DNA of 64,000 bases from positions 30,625 through 94,624 of the forward strand of contig CANQDQ010000006.1 in the NCBI GenBank assembly GCA_947593515.1, read 5' to 3'. This document shows positions 45,167-55,300 of the stretch, piece by piece. The stretch is from an uncultured Bacteroidales bacterium (GTDB lineage: Bacteria; Bacteroidota; Bacteroidia; Bacteroidales; UBA11471). Within the stretch, counting starts at the first letter, position 1, and the number at the start of each line of letters is the position of its first letter. The translations under genes were made by a program, and so were the position numbers. The notes below the pieces were generated by a model. That model was given only the letters and a program-made list of their open reading frames with translations, had not been told where the DNA came from and made no database searches.

Positions 45167-47469
45167 AACGCATCTGTCTCTTGTTTTTTTCGTGGCTGCT
45201 TTTATGCAGTGCGCAGGCGGTGGAGAAAGTCGGCGAATGGGAGTTGTATGCCACTTTCCGTACGCCGAAACAGATATGCGAAGGCAATCGCAAGGTTTTT
45301 TTCTTGGCTGACAATTCGCTTTTTTCTTACGGCAAAGACGATGAAGAGGTGCGGGAATTGTCGCGGCTGAATATTTTGTCGGACAACAATATCGATCGTA
45401 TTGCCGGCGATTTTGTGAACGATGTTCTGGTCGTGGCATACGCCAACGGAAACATCGATTTGATAGATATGACGACGGAGGCGGCGTATAATATCCCGTA
45501 TATAAAGAATGCAACGCTTACCTCGTCTAAAAGAATCAACGACATTACTTTCGTCGACGATGAGGCTTATCTGGCGACGGATTTCGGCATCGTGGTGCTC
45601 GATGATGTGCGCAAGGAGATAAAAGCGACATATACTTTTAACGAAAAAATATATACGGCAACCCGCTGGAACGACTATATTTATTGCATTCGAGCCGACA
45701 GGGGTATGTACCGCTGCGCTGTCGATGATATTCCCTATGATGTGAATCATTGGGAAAAACAAAGTGTTTCATATATTAATCAGATGTTGCCGGCAGGCAA
45801 CCGGTTGTTGTTGCTGCACGAAAGCGGAAATGTGCTGCTTTTCTCTCCGGGCGAATCGAATATTTGGCTTCGTGCTGACGGGAAAGTGAAAAAAATAGAA
45901 CAGACTCGAGACGGTTTTCTCTTGCATACGCACGACAACAAAATCGTGTTGTATGATTCCGAAAACAGCCTTGTCTGTGAAATGTCGTTCGATGATACCG
46001 GATATAAATCGATAGATGTAACCTGTACTAATACCCGGAATGTTTTCTGGCTGCTTGGAGACGAAGTGGTGGCAGCGTTAAAATATGAAGAGGATTCTTT
46101 TCGGGAAGAAAAAAAACTTTCTTGCGACAGTTATCAAAAAGTGTATGATCCGTTTTCCATTACGATTGCCGGCGAGCGGATATATGTATCACCGGCCGGT
46201 GTCAGCTATCTGAATAATGTGCAAGATGTCGCCGGATATATTTCGATACTTGAAAATGGCTCATGGACAACGATTTACCCGCAAGATGTACCGCATGAAA
46301 AGCATCAGAATATAATGTGGGGCAATACCTACAATGTTGCGGTCGATCCGGACAACCCCGATGTCTTTTATATCGGTACATGGCTCGAAGGACTATACCG
46401 CTTCAAAAACAATGTATATGATACGCATTGGAACGATACGAACAGTCCCATTATCGGCTCTACGAAATGGTCGTATAAAGCGGGTCGCGCGGTATTCGAC
46501 AAAAAGAAGAATCTGTATATGACGACTTTTTGTCCGGATTACGGCTTGGTGATGATGAAACGGGACGGCTCTTGGTTGTCGTTTCCATATGAAGAGTTGA
46601 AGAATTTTCGAGATTTGGATTATATTTTGATACCGCAGCATTCGTCGGCAATGTGGATTGTTTGTGCGGGATACGATTCTTTCGTTTTTGCTTTCGATAC
46701 GAATGGCACCGATGATATTGCCGATGACAAGATTCGCAAGTTTACGACGTTTACCGACCAAAACGGAGAACGAATAGACGGGCGGTTTTTTTACGAAATA
46801 GCAGAAGATAAGAATGGACAATTGTGGTTGGGTACCGATCGCGGACCTATCGTGCTGACGAATCCCGACAAATACATGAACGGCAATTTTACGTGCACCC
46901 GCATAAAGATTGCGCGTAATGACGGCACGAATCTGGCGGATTATCTGTTGAATGACGAGGTGATACAGACGATTGCCATCGACGGCGCCAACCGCAAGTG
47001 GTTCGGTACGGCAAGTTCGGGCGTCTATCTTGTGAGCGAAGACGGACAGGAAACGATTTATCATTTTACGGCGGAAAATTCGCCGCTGCCGTCCGACAAC
47101 ATTTACGATATTGCTGTACACCCCGAAACAGGAGAGGTGTTTTTCGCCACGTCGAACGGACTTGCCTCGTTCCGTGCAGAGGCTACCGAGCCGCAGGACG
47201 ATTTTTCCGATGTCTATGTCTATCCCAACCCCGTGCGCCCCGACTACGACGGCTATATCACCGTTACGGGTTTGCAGGAGCATTCGCTGGTGAAGATTAC
47301 CGATACGGCGGGAAATCTTATTTATCAGAATTTTTCGACTGGAGGACAGCTGGTGTGGGACGGTCGCACCCGCGACGGCAAACGTCTGCACAGCGGCATT
47401 TATTTGGTCTTTGCGTCGGTGAACGACGGCAAGGAGGGTACGGTGGCGAAATTCACCGTCGTGCGGTAA
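45163..47469 (+). CDS. porZ: PorZ, type IX secretion attachment-complex beta-propeller protein
   Basis: PorZ is a surface-exposed component of the T9SS attachment complex (with PorU, PorV and PorQ) that helps anchor cargo to A-LPS in Porphyromonas. The 768-residue protein has a signal peptide ([19 protein letters not shown]). Two seven-bladed propeller regions with repeats of the 'two-component regulator propeller' type follow, such as [30 protein letters not shown] and [12 protein letters not shown]. The C-terminus is a type A T9SS CTD-like domain ([16 protein letters not shown] ... [10 protein letters not shown], last ~85 residues). The length is close to that of P. gingivalis PorZ. It overlaps rdgB and ends before a bidirectional terminator. 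Confidence 0.88.
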   Translation: MKRICLLFFSWLLLCSAQAVEKVGEWELYATFRTPKQICEGNRKVFFLADNSLFSYGKDDEEVRELSRLNILSDNNIDRIAGDFVNDVLVVAYANGNIDLIDMTTEAAYNIPYIKNATLTSSKRINDITFVDDEAYLATDFGIVVLDDVRKEIKATYTFNEKIYTATRWNDYIYCIRADRGMYRCAVDDIPYDVNHWEKQSVSYINQMLPAGNRLLLLHESGNVLLFSPGESNIWLRADGKVKKIEQTRDGFLLHTHDNKIVLYDSENSLVCEMSFDDTGYKSIDVTCTNTRNVFWLLGDEVVAALKYEEDSFREEKKLSCDSYQKVYDPFSITIAGERIYVSPAGVSYLNNVQDVAGYISILENGSWTTIYPQDVPHEKHQNIMWGNTYNVAVDPDNPDVFYIGTWLEGLYRFKNNVYDTHWNDTNSPIIGSTKWSYKAGRAVFDKKKNLYMTTFCPDYGLVMMKRDGSWLSFPYEELKNFRDLDYILIPQHSSAMWIVCAGYDSFVFAFDTNGTDDIADDKIRKFTTFTDQNGERIDGRFFYEIAEDKNGQLWLGTDRGPIVLTNPDKYMNGNFTCTRIKIARNDGTNLADYLLNDEVIQTIAIDGANRKWFGTASSGVYLVSEDGQETIYHFTAENSPLPSDNIYDIAVHPETGEVFFATSNGLASFRAEATEPQDDFSDVYVYPNPVRPDYDGYITVTGLQEHSLVKITDTAGNLIYQNFSTGGQLVWDGRTRDGKRLHSGIYLVFASVNDGKEGTVAKFTVVR

Positions 47470-47493
47470 TTCCGGTTGTGTAGAAGGGTATAA

Positions 47494-47524
47494 AAAATCC
47501 CGCAGGCATTGCCTGCGGGATTTT
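47494..47524. terminator. Bidirectional terminator between porZ and leuS
   Basis: AAAATCCCGCAGGC (47494-47507) pairs with GCCTGCGGGATTTT (47511-47524) around a 3-nt loop, with A- and T-runs on either side, between convergent genes. Confidence 0.93.
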
Positions 47525-47542
47525 CGTTTTGTATCGAGGGTG

Positions 47543-50314
47543 TTATCCGAGTACGATGTTGATGAGTTTGTTGGGGACGACGATAATTTTTCGCGGCATC
47601 TTGCCCTCAATCCATTTGGTAGAATTGGGGTGTGCCAACACGGCTTTTTCTATCTCCTCCCGTGAAGTTTCGACCGGAAAGTCGAGATTGAAGCGCGTTT
47701 TCCCGTTGAAAGATACGGCGTATGTTACGCTGTCTTCTTTGAGGTATTCTTCTTCGTATTCAGGCCATTCGGCGTCGCACACGGAGGTATTGTGGTCGAG
47801 AGCGTGCCACAGCTCCTCGCTCAGGTGGGGCGTGAAGGGGGCGAGCAGTACGACAATCGGTTCGAGTATCTGGCGATTGCGGCATTTCAGCGCCGTGAGT
47901 TCGTTGACGCATATCATGAATGCGCTCACGGAGGTGTTGTACGAAAAGTTCTCGATGTCTCCGCTTACTTTCTTGATGAGTTTGTGCAGGCTTTTCAGCT
48001 CCTCTTTCGTGGGTTTGCCGTCGGTGAGGGCGAGGCTGTCGCCGTCGAAAAAGAGGTTCCAGAGTTTTTTCAGGAAGCGGTGCACGCCGTCGATACCGTT
48101 GGTGTCCCACGGTTTGCTCTGTTCGATAGGACCGAGGAACATTTCGTAGAGGCGCAGGGTGTCGGCGCCGTAGCGCTCCACGATGTCGTCGGGATTGACG
48201 ACGTTGTACATCGACTTCGACATTTTCTCCACCGCCCAGCCGCAGATATAGCGGTCGTTTTCGAGAATGAACTCGGCGGTCTCGAATTCCGGACGCCAGT
48301 GGCGGAAGGCTTCGAGGTCGAGCACGTCGTTGCTGACGATGTTCACATCGACGTGTATGGGCGTGGTGTCGTATTTGTCTTTGAGGTTGTACGATACGAA
48401 GGTGTTAGTGTCCTTGATGCGGTACACGAAGTTGGAGCGACCCTGTATCATGCCCTGATTGATGAGCTTCTTGAAGGGTTCGTCTTCGCAGACGATGCCC
48501 AAGTCGTAGAGGAATTTGTTCCAGAAACGGCTGTAAATCAGGTGCCCGGTGGCGTGTTCGGTGCCGCCTACGTAGAGATCGACACTGCGCCAGTAGGTAT
48601 TGGCTTCTTCCGACACGAGGGCGGCATCGTTGTGCGGGTCCATGTAGCGCAGGTAGTAAGCCGACGAGCCGGCGAAACCCGGCATCGTGCAGAGTTCGAG
48701 GGGATAGTGATCGTCGGTCTCCCAGTTTTTGGCGCGCCCCAGAGGCGGTTCGCCCTGTTCGGTCGGGAGGAATTTGTCCACGCCGGGCAGGAGAAGGGGC
48801 AGACGGCTTTCGTCGAGCATATAGGGCATATCGTCCTTGTAATATACGGGGAACGGCTCGCCCCAGTAGCGCTGGCGGCTGAATATGGCATCGCGCAGGC
48901 GGTAATTGACTTTGATGCGTCCGATGCCTTTTTCTTCGATGAAGGCTTTGGTGCGGGCAATGGCTTCTTTCACGGTAAGCCCGTTGAGGTCGAGCCCGTT
49001 GCCGCACGAGTTTATCATGATGCCCTCTTTGGCGTCGAAGCTCTCCTGCGATACGTCGCAGCCCTCGATGAGGGGAATGATAGGCAGGTCGAAATGTTTG
49101 GCGAAAGCGTAGTCGCGGCTGTCGTGAGCCGGCACCGCCATGATAGCGCCCGTGCCGTAGCCGGCGAGTACGTAATCGCTTATCCAGATAGGTATTTCCT
49201 TGCCGTTGAGCGGGTTGATGGCATATGCGCCGGAGAATACGCCGCTGACGCTGCGGTCGGCGATGCGTTCGCGTTCGGTGCGGTGCTTGATTTGTTCGAG
49301 GTAAGCCGCCACAGCGTTTTTCTGTTCGGGGGTGGTAACCTGCTGCACGTAGTCGCTTTCGGGGGCGAGTACCATGAAGGTAACGCCGAATATCGTGTCG
49401 GCGCGGGTGGTGAAGATGGTGAAGGTTACGTCGGAGCCTACAACGTGGAACTCCATTTCGGCACCTTCGGAGCGGCCTATCCAATTACGCTGCGTCTCTT
49501 TGAGGGAGTCGCTCCAATCGATGGTGTCGAGTCCGTCGAGCAGGCGTTGGGCGTAAGCCGACACGCGCAGGCACCACTGGCGCATGACTTTCTGTTCTAC
49601 GGGATAGCCGCCGCGCACCGACACGCCTTCGCTCACTTCGTCGTTTGCAAGGACGGTACCCAGTGCGGGGCACCAGTTCACCATCGTGTCGCCGAGGTAG
49701 GCGATGCGGTAGTTGAGCAATGTTTTCTGCTGCTCTTTTTCGCTCATGGCGCACCATTCGTCGGCGGTGAAGGCGAGCGTTTCGCCGCAAGCGGCGTGGA
49801 GTCCTTCGGTGCCGGAGGTCTCGAATTTTTCGATGAGGCTGTTGATGGGGAGGGCTTTTTGTTCGGCAGTGTCGTAGTAGCTGTTGAACATCTGTATGAA
49901 AGCCCACTGCGTCCATTTGTAGTATTCGGGGTCGCAGGTGCGTATTTCGCGCTCCCAGTCGAAGCAGAAGCCTATTTTATCAAGCTGCTCGCGGTAGCGG
50001 GCGATGTTTTTTTCGGTGGTAACGGCGGGGTGCTGTCCCGTCTGTATGGCGTATTGTTCGGCGGGCAGGCCGTAGGCGTCGTAGCCCATGGGGTGCAGCA
50101 CGTTGAAACCTTTCAGTCGCTTGTAGCGGGCGTAGATGTCCGAGGCGATGTAGCCGAGCGGGTGTCCGACGTGCAGTCCGGCTCCCGACGGATAGGGGAA
50201 CATATCCAATACGTAGTATTTGGGTTTGTCTTCATCTTCCGTAACGCGGTAGGTATGCTGTTCTTTCCAGTACTGCTGCCACTTCTTCTCGATTTCTCTG
50301 AAATTGTATTCCAT
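47543..50314 (-). CDS. leuS: Leucyl-tRNA synthetase
   Basis: LeuS charges tRNA-Leu and edits misactivated residues. With the ATG at 50314 the protein has 923 residues. The HIGH motif is seen as HVGHPLG (about residues 48-54). The KMSKS loop is KMSKSMYN in the C-terminal third. The inserted CP1 editing domain shows [12 protein letters not shown], with the conserved Thr-rich site and [15 protein letters not shown]. The frame extends upstream through intergenic DNA to 50620, but homology starts at [16 protein letters not shown]. Confidence 0.97.
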   Translation of the reverse strand: MEYNFREIEKKWQQYWKEQHTYRVTEDEDKPKYYVLDMFPYPSGAGLHVGHPLGYIASDIYARYKRLKGFNVLHPMGYDAYGLPAEQYAIQTGQHPAVTTEKNIARYREQLDKIGFCFDWEREIRTCDPEYYKWTQWAFIQMFNSYYDTAEQKALPINSLIEKFETSGTEGLHAACGETLAFTADEWCAMSEKEQQKTLLNYRIAYLGDTMVNWCPALGTVLANDEVSEGVSVRGGYPVEQKVMRQWCLRVSAYAQRLLDGLDTIDWSDSLKETQRNWIGRSEGAEMEFHVVGSDVTFTIFTTRADTIFGVTFMVLAPESDYVQQVTTPEQKNAVAAYLEQIKHRTERERIADRSVSGVFSGAYAINPLNGKEIPIWISDYVLAGYGTGAIMAVPAHDSRDYAFAKHFDLPIIPLIEGCDVSQESFDAKEGIMINSCGNGLDLNGLTVKEAIARTKAFIEEKGIGRIKVNYRLRDAIFSRQRYWGEPFPVYYKDDMPYMLDESRLPLLLPGVDKFLPTEQGEPPLGRAKNWETDDHYPLELCTMPGFAGSSAYYLRYMDPHNDAALVSEEANTYWRSVDLYVGGTEHATGHLIYSRFWNKFLYDLGIVCEDEPFKKLINQGMIQGRSNFVYRIKDTNTFVSYNLKDKYDTTPIHVDVNIVSNDVLDLEAFRHWRPEFETAEFILENDRYICGWAVEKMSKSMYNVVNPDDIVERYGADTLRLYEMFLGPIEQSKPWDTNGIDGVHRFLKKLWNLFFDGDSLALTDGKPTKEELKSLHKLIKKVSGDIENFSYNTSVSAFMICVNELTALKCRNRQILEPIVVLLAPFTPHLSEELWHALDHNTSVCDAEWPEYEEEYLKEDSVTYAVSFNGKTRFNLDFPVETSREEIEKAVLAHPNSTKWIEGKMPRKIIVVPNKLINIVLG

Positions 50315-50339
50315 CGTTTTGCGATTTTGAGATGTGCGG

Positions 50340-50347
50340 CAAAAGTA
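50340..50347 (-). promoter_or_regulatory. -7 promoter box of leuS
   Basis: Minus-strand TACTTTTG lies 25 bp before the leuS ATG. No clear -33 TTG. Confidence 0.5.
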
Positions 50348-50478
50348 ATAAAAAAACCGATACGGCGATTCCTCCGGCGGAATTATCGTACGGGAAAATT
50401 TTGTGTCTGCCGGCTTTCGGCGGTGCCGTACCGGCGGGCGGCGAAACGGGTAGAATGAAACAGCCTTTCGCCTGCCGA

Positions 50479-50510
50479 TTTGGAGATTCGGGAAAAAATG
50501 TATATCTTTG
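50479..50510 (+). promoter_or_regulatory. Promoter of the GH43 gene
   Basis: TTTG (50479-50482), a 20-bp spacer and TATCTTTG (50503-50510) form a full promoter. It ends only 15 bp before the ATG, so the mRNA leader is very short. Confidence 0.75.
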
Positions 50511-50525
50511 AGTAATTTACGAGAA

Positions 50526-52073
50526 ATGATGAAACGAACAGTTTTTATTCTGTTATGGGTGGCGGCGTGCCTGCCGTGCGCCGCACAATCGCCGGCGTGG
50601 GGTGACCAAGCCAACGGCACGTATGCGAATCCGATACTGAATGCCGACTATTCCGACCCCGATGTGATACGCGTGGGTGATAAGTATTATATGGTGTGCT
50701 CGGACTTCCACTACATCGGCATGCCGGTGCTGGAATCGGACGACATGGTGAACTGGACTATCGTGGGGCAGATATATGACCGCTTCGATTTCGATGGCTG
50801 GGACGACAATCGTCGCTTCGCCGGCGGCTCGTGGGCGCCTGCCATACGCTACCACGAAGGGCGTTTCTGGGTGTTTTTCTGCACGCCGCACGAAGGGCTG
50901 TTCATGAGTACCGCTACCGACCCGCGCGGAGAGTGGTCGCCGCTGCATCGGGTGAAAGAGGTGGAGAAATGGGAAGACCCGTGCCCCTTTTGGGACGACG
51001 ACGGACAGGCTTATCTCGGTCGCAGCCGGCACGGCGCGGGGCCTATCATCATACACAAAATGAGTGCCGACGGCACGCAGCTGCTTGACGACGGCGTTAC
51101 GGTATATACGGGTCCGGTGGCGGAGGGTACGAAAATATACAAACGCAATGGCTATTACTATATAAGTATTCCCGAAGGAGGTGTGGAGACGGGTTGGCAG
51201 ACGCTGCTGCGCTCGCGCAGCATTTACGGTCCCTACGAAAAACGGGTGGTGCTCGAACAGGGCGGCACGGCGGTGAATGGCCCGCATCAGGGCGCGCTGG
51301 TCGATACGCCCGACGGCGAATGGTGGTTTTATCATTTTCAGTTCGTGGAGCCGATAGGGCGGGTGGTGCACTTGCAGCCTGCGCGCTGGCTGGACGACGG
51401 GTGGCTCGCTATCGGCGCCGACCAAGATATGAACGGCATCGGCGAACCGGTAACGGTGTGGACGAAGCCGCACACGGGCAAATCGCCGACGCCGACACTG
51501 CCGCAGACAAGCGACGATTTCGCCGGCTCGTCGCTCGGCGTGCAATGGCAGTATAACCACAATCCCGTGCTGCAGGCGGTCTCGCTGTCGGCACGGAAAG
51601 GGTGGCTGCGCCTCGACGCGCTGCAAGCCGATTGCTTGAAGATGTCGCACAATATGCTTACGCAGAAGACAATGGGCTACCACTCCGAAGCGACGACACG
51701 CCTCGACGTTTCGCACCTGAGCGAGGGACAGCGCGCCGGTCTGCTGTGCAGCGGCAACCTGTTCAACGGCGTGGGCGTGGTGCGCGAAAACGGCAAAAAC
51801 TATTTCTATATAGAGAAGAACGGAGAAACGGAACGTCTGCAACCGGTGAAGGGAAATACGGTGTATCTGCGCGCCGTCATCGACTATCCCGCCAACGAAC
51901 ACCGGCTGCTGTACAGCACCGACGGCAAACGATTCGTGCCGGCGGGCGAACCGTATGCGCTGAAATTCGGAAGTTGGAAGGGCACGCGCGTGGGGCTTTA
52001 TTCGTATAATACGACGGGCGACGGCGGCAGCGCCGATTTCGACTACTTCACCTATGCGGTCGATGACAAATAG
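50526..52073 (+). CDS. Glycoside hydrolase family 43 (beta-xylosidase/alpha-arabinofuranosidase type)
   Basis: The 515-residue secreted enzyme has a signal peptide ([21 protein letters not shown]). A GH43 five-bladed propeller spans about residues 32-320: the catalytic base region [10 protein letters not shown] (Asp44 or nearby), the pKa-tuning Asp in WEDPCPFWD, and the acid Glu in [18 protein letters not shown]-terminal beta-sandwich of the GH43 C2/DUF1349-like type ([11 protein letters not shown]...DYFTY, about 330-515) follows. There is no T9SS CTD and no lipobox, so it probably stays in the periplasm. No SusC/SusD pair or other CAZyme is nearby; it is an isolated locus. An in-frame TTG at 50508 overlaps the promoter and is rejected. 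Confidence 0.9.
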   Translation: MMKRTVFILLWVAACLPCAAQSPAWGDQANGTYANPILNADYSDPDVIRVGDKYYMVCSDFHYIGMPVLESDDMVNWTIVGQIYDRFDFDGWDDNRRFAGGSWAPAIRYHEGRFWVFFCTPHEGLFMSTATDPRGEWSPLHRVKEVEKWEDPCPFWDDDGQAYLGRSRHGAGPIIIHKMSADGTQLLDDGVTVYTGPVAEGTKIYKRNGYYYISIPEGGVETGWQTLLRSRSIYGPYEKRVVLEQGGTAVNGPHQGALVDTPDGEWWFYHFQFVEPIGRVVHLQPARWLDDGWLAIGADQDMNGIGEPVTVWTKPHTGKSPTPTLPQTSDDFAGSSLGVQWQYNHNPVLQAVSLSARKGWLRLDALQADCLKMSHNMLTQKTMGYHSEATTRLDVSHLSEGQRAGLLCSGNLFNGVGVVRENGKNYFYIEKNGETERLQPVKGNTVYLRAVIDYPANEHRLLYSTDGKRFVPAGEPYALKFGSWKGTRVGLYSYNTTGDGGSADFDYFTYAVDDK

Positions 52074-52140
52074 GCGGCGGTGCCCGTCCGCCGCAGAAAC
52101 GGAAAATGCGCCGGAGTGAAAAATTTTTTTCGCCGGAGTA

Positions 52141-52171
52141 TTGCAGAATTGAAAATAAGGCATTACTTTTG
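52141..52171 (+). promoter_or_regulatory. Promoter of tRNA-Asn copy 2
   Basis: TTG (52141-52143), a 20-bp spacer and TACTTTTG (52164-52171) precede the tRNA by 25 bp. The -7 box and leader are shared with copy 1. Confidence 0.75.
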
Positions 52172-52271
52172 CCCTGCATTTTCAGAAATGCTACCTTCTT
52201 CAGTAGCTCAGTCGGTTAGAGCATCTGACTGTTAATCAGAGGGTCGTAGGTTCAAGTCCTACCTGAAGAGC
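52160..52271 (+). repeat. 112-bp promoter plus tRNA-Asn repeat, copy 2
   Basis: This segment matches the reverse complement of 18120-18231 with two mismatches in the leader. It includes the -7 box, the leader and the whole tRNA but neither the -33 nor the terminator. Confidence 0.9.
52197..52270 (+). tRNA. tRNA-Asn (anticodon GTT), copy 2
   Basis: The 74-nt cloverleaf is identical to the minus-strand copy at 18121-18194, with acceptor TCTTCAG/CTGAAGA and anticodon loop CTGTTAA. CCA is not encoded. Confidence 0.97.
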
Positions 52272-52275
52272 GCTG

Positions 52276-52309
52276 AAAGCGGCTCGACTGTCGAAAGTCG
52301 TGCCGCTTT
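52276..52309 (+). terminator. Terminator after tRNA-Asn copy 2
   Basis: AAAGCGGC (52276-52283) plus CGACT pairs with AGTCG plus GCCGCTTT (52302-52309), with one T-T mismatch and a 6-nt loop, followed by TGTTTTGT. Confidence 0.8.
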
Positions 52310-52331
52310 TGTTTTGTCTTGGCGGTGCGCA

Positions 52332-55300
52332 TCAACGGGCAAGGTCGAGCTTGATGCTGATGCCGATGTCGCTGTTGAGCATGGGGTAGCTGCTCGACGA
52401 AATGAGCGGCGTGGTGATTTGCAGGTCGTAATAGGCTTCGAGGGAGATGTAACGGCTTACCTTGTATTCGGCGGAGTATTTCATGGCAATCGCCTTGTTG
52501 CCGGCGGTGGCTTGGGTGTAGTCCTGCTCGATGCGGCGAATGAGCGAGTGCGTTCTTTTGAAAGAGAAGTCGCCGCGCAGGTTGATGTCGTTGCTGAAAG
52601 TGCCCTGCTTGCCGCCTTTTCCTTTGGAAAATCCTTTCAGGTTGGTAATCTTGTAGCCGACGCCGATGGTGAAATCCTGCGTAACGGCTTCGACGAGCTG
52701 CACCGCCGAAATGCTCAGATTGAGGTTGCGGGTGTTTTTGTAAGAGAGGCTGCCCGAAATGTTGTTCGTCGTCGTGAAATCGACGCCTAACAGCGGCGCG
52801 AAACTCTCGGTGATGCTGACGGAGGAGATGTCGAAAGGCGAGGAGGGTACGGGAAGTCCCGTTTGCGAATCTTTGACAAAGCCCCTGTCGCCGCCGATGC
52901 CTGCCCAGTTGAGGAACGAGGAGAAGCTGCCCACGTTGTAGGTGCATTTGTAGGCGTGCGACAAAACGAAACTCTTGAAAACTTTCTGCATCTTTTTCAG
53001 TTTCGCCAGTCCGTCGTAGGTGATTTTCCAATTCGGAATCAGGTATTTCCACGAAGGGAATGCCGACAGCTCCACATTGTCGACGCTCTTGCCGGTGTAG
53101 GCGGCGATGAAGGCGGGTATCAGCACGTCCGCCGAACTCGGATTGATACCTCCGTTGGTCGAGTTGTAGGGCTGCCCCGCCAGATGCGCCCGCTCGATGA
53201 AATCGGTGGCGGGATAGCGGGTGTTGCGGTATTCGTTTTCGAGCCGCTGCGTGATGATTTTCCGGTTTTCGAGGAAGCGGTCGAAGGCATCGGAATGATA
53301 GCCGTTGTCGGGTGAAAGCCGCCGCATCGACGTGGCAATGGCGGCGTGCGTCATGGTGAAGCTGCCGCCCTGTATGGCGGGCATGTCGTCGTACATGAAA
53401 TAAATCTGGTTGTTGCGGCTGTGGCTTCGCGTGATGTTGAGCGTTATTTTGAGGCTTTTTATCGGTTCCAGCACGATGTCGGCTTTCAGGTCGTTGGTCG
53501 TGTTGTGTATAGCGGGGCTCACGAGTGAGGAGTCTTGGGTCAGCAGCCAGTTCCGCTCCACCGATTTGCGTATGAAGTCGGGGCGCACGGTGGCGAAGGC
53601 GAATCCCAGTCCGGGCGCAAGTGTGCTGTAATTGTTCGACTGCCCGAACAGGGCGCCGATGGTCGGCTCGAACGAGGGCAGCGTCATGGCGCGGGTGTTG
53701 CTGTATTGCACGTTGACGCTGCGCAGCATCATGGCAAACCGTGTGGCATACTGTCCGAATTTGTACCATTTGTTGTCGTCTTTTCTTTTTCCGGGCAGCA
53801 CGGTAACGGTGATTCGTTCGCTGCCCCGATTCTCGATGCAGATGGTGTTGGCATCGACAACCTTATATTTGAGAGGAAATTTTTCCCGATTGCGCGTGGC
53901 GGTTACGACCGGTTTTTTGCTGCCGAGGTTGTGGCGGAGCGTCGTTGTCGTGTCGCGATTCAGGGCGATTGTTTTTTGGAACCGGTCGTTCTGTTTTTGC
54001 GGTGTCCGATTGCCCCGACCGCTGCTTGCAAATTTCTGATTGACGGTTTTGAGGTATTTCGATTTGTTGTAAAGCGTTTCAAAGTTGAATCGTCCCGATA
54101 CGGAGAAACGACCTTGGTTGCTGATGTTGTTGCCCACGTTGGTGGAGTCGTCGATGACGGCGCCGTGCTCCCAATTGTAGGAGGCGTTGTAGCTGGCGGA
54201 AAGGGTTATCCAGTTGAAAGCGGGCATGACGTTGAACGGCACGTTAAAAGTGGCGCTGAAATTTTGTTGATAATCCCACGGCGTGCCGAAGTGGCGCAGG
54301 CTGTTTTTCAACGAATCTTTCCATAGCGTGTATTCATCGGCAAAGAGGCGTTTGTTTACGGCGCCGGGAAGCTCCTCCACGCGGGCGTTGGTGCCGGTGG
54401 AAAGGTTCATGGAGAGACTTTCTATCAAATTCCACTGTATGGAGAATTGTCTGTCCCACAGGAAACTTTTGCTCACCGATACGGGCATCACAAGGTCGTC
54501 GTTGTCGATGCTGCGCAGCTGCTGTTCGTAGTAGTAGCGCGACATGCTCGTGCCGAACGAGATGTTGTTGGGCAGGTAGTTGATGCCGAATTTCTTTACG
54601 ATAGCGAGCCGTTTCGAGGTCGATTTTATTTTTCCGAACGGCTTCCACGCTTTGAATACGGGCGAATAGCTGTAAACGACATTGCCGTTGTAGGTATTGG
54701 TATTTTCGTAAGCGGTGGTGGGGTCGTTTTCGTGCTGTTTGTTTTGCGAGTAACTGAACGTGAAATTGCCCGGGTCGTAAGGCATCGGATTTTTGCTTTT
54801 TATATCGACTTTGAATCCGGAAATACTGAAACTCTTGTTCGTCGATTGCGTAACCGCCAGCCGCTTGATGGAGTCGCGCTCGGCATCGTCGCCAGCCGCA
54901 GCGATAGCATCGGAAAATTTGATATCCTGATCGAGCGGGTTGTATTTGGGCAGCGTTTTTTCCATCGAGTAAGAGTAGTAAACGGGCGCTTTGATTTTCG
55001 CTTTTTCCCCGAAAAAGCGACCGACATCGACTGTGGCGGCGAAGTTGTATTGATAGAGGTCGTCGAGCCGGCGGTCGTTCAGGCTTTGGTCTATGCCTCC
55101 GAATCCGGTCGTTTCCACTTGCCCGCTCATGTTGAGCGAGCCGATGTCGGAAACGGCGAGGTTCAGGCTTCCTTTGGCCGCCCAGCCGCCCTCTTCGTTG
55201 AAGCCTTTCAGGCGCAATTCGTTTATCCACACCGTAACGTCTTTGGTGCGGCCGGAATTGTTGCGCACACCGATGAGAATGGTTTTTACATTCGACAGCG

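Noticed and set aside
47792..50458. An 888-codon plus-strand open frame antisense to leuS, and a similar 694-codon frame antisense to sprA at 54447-56531
   Set aside because: Both are shadows of real minus-strand genes with full family signatures; the translations are Val/Gly/Phe/Arg-rich without motifs.
52252..53769. A 505-codon minus-strand frame overlapping the 3' end of sprA
   Set aside because: It lies in another frame of the same strand as sprA, is His/Gln/Arg-rich and runs into the tRNA-Asn gene.
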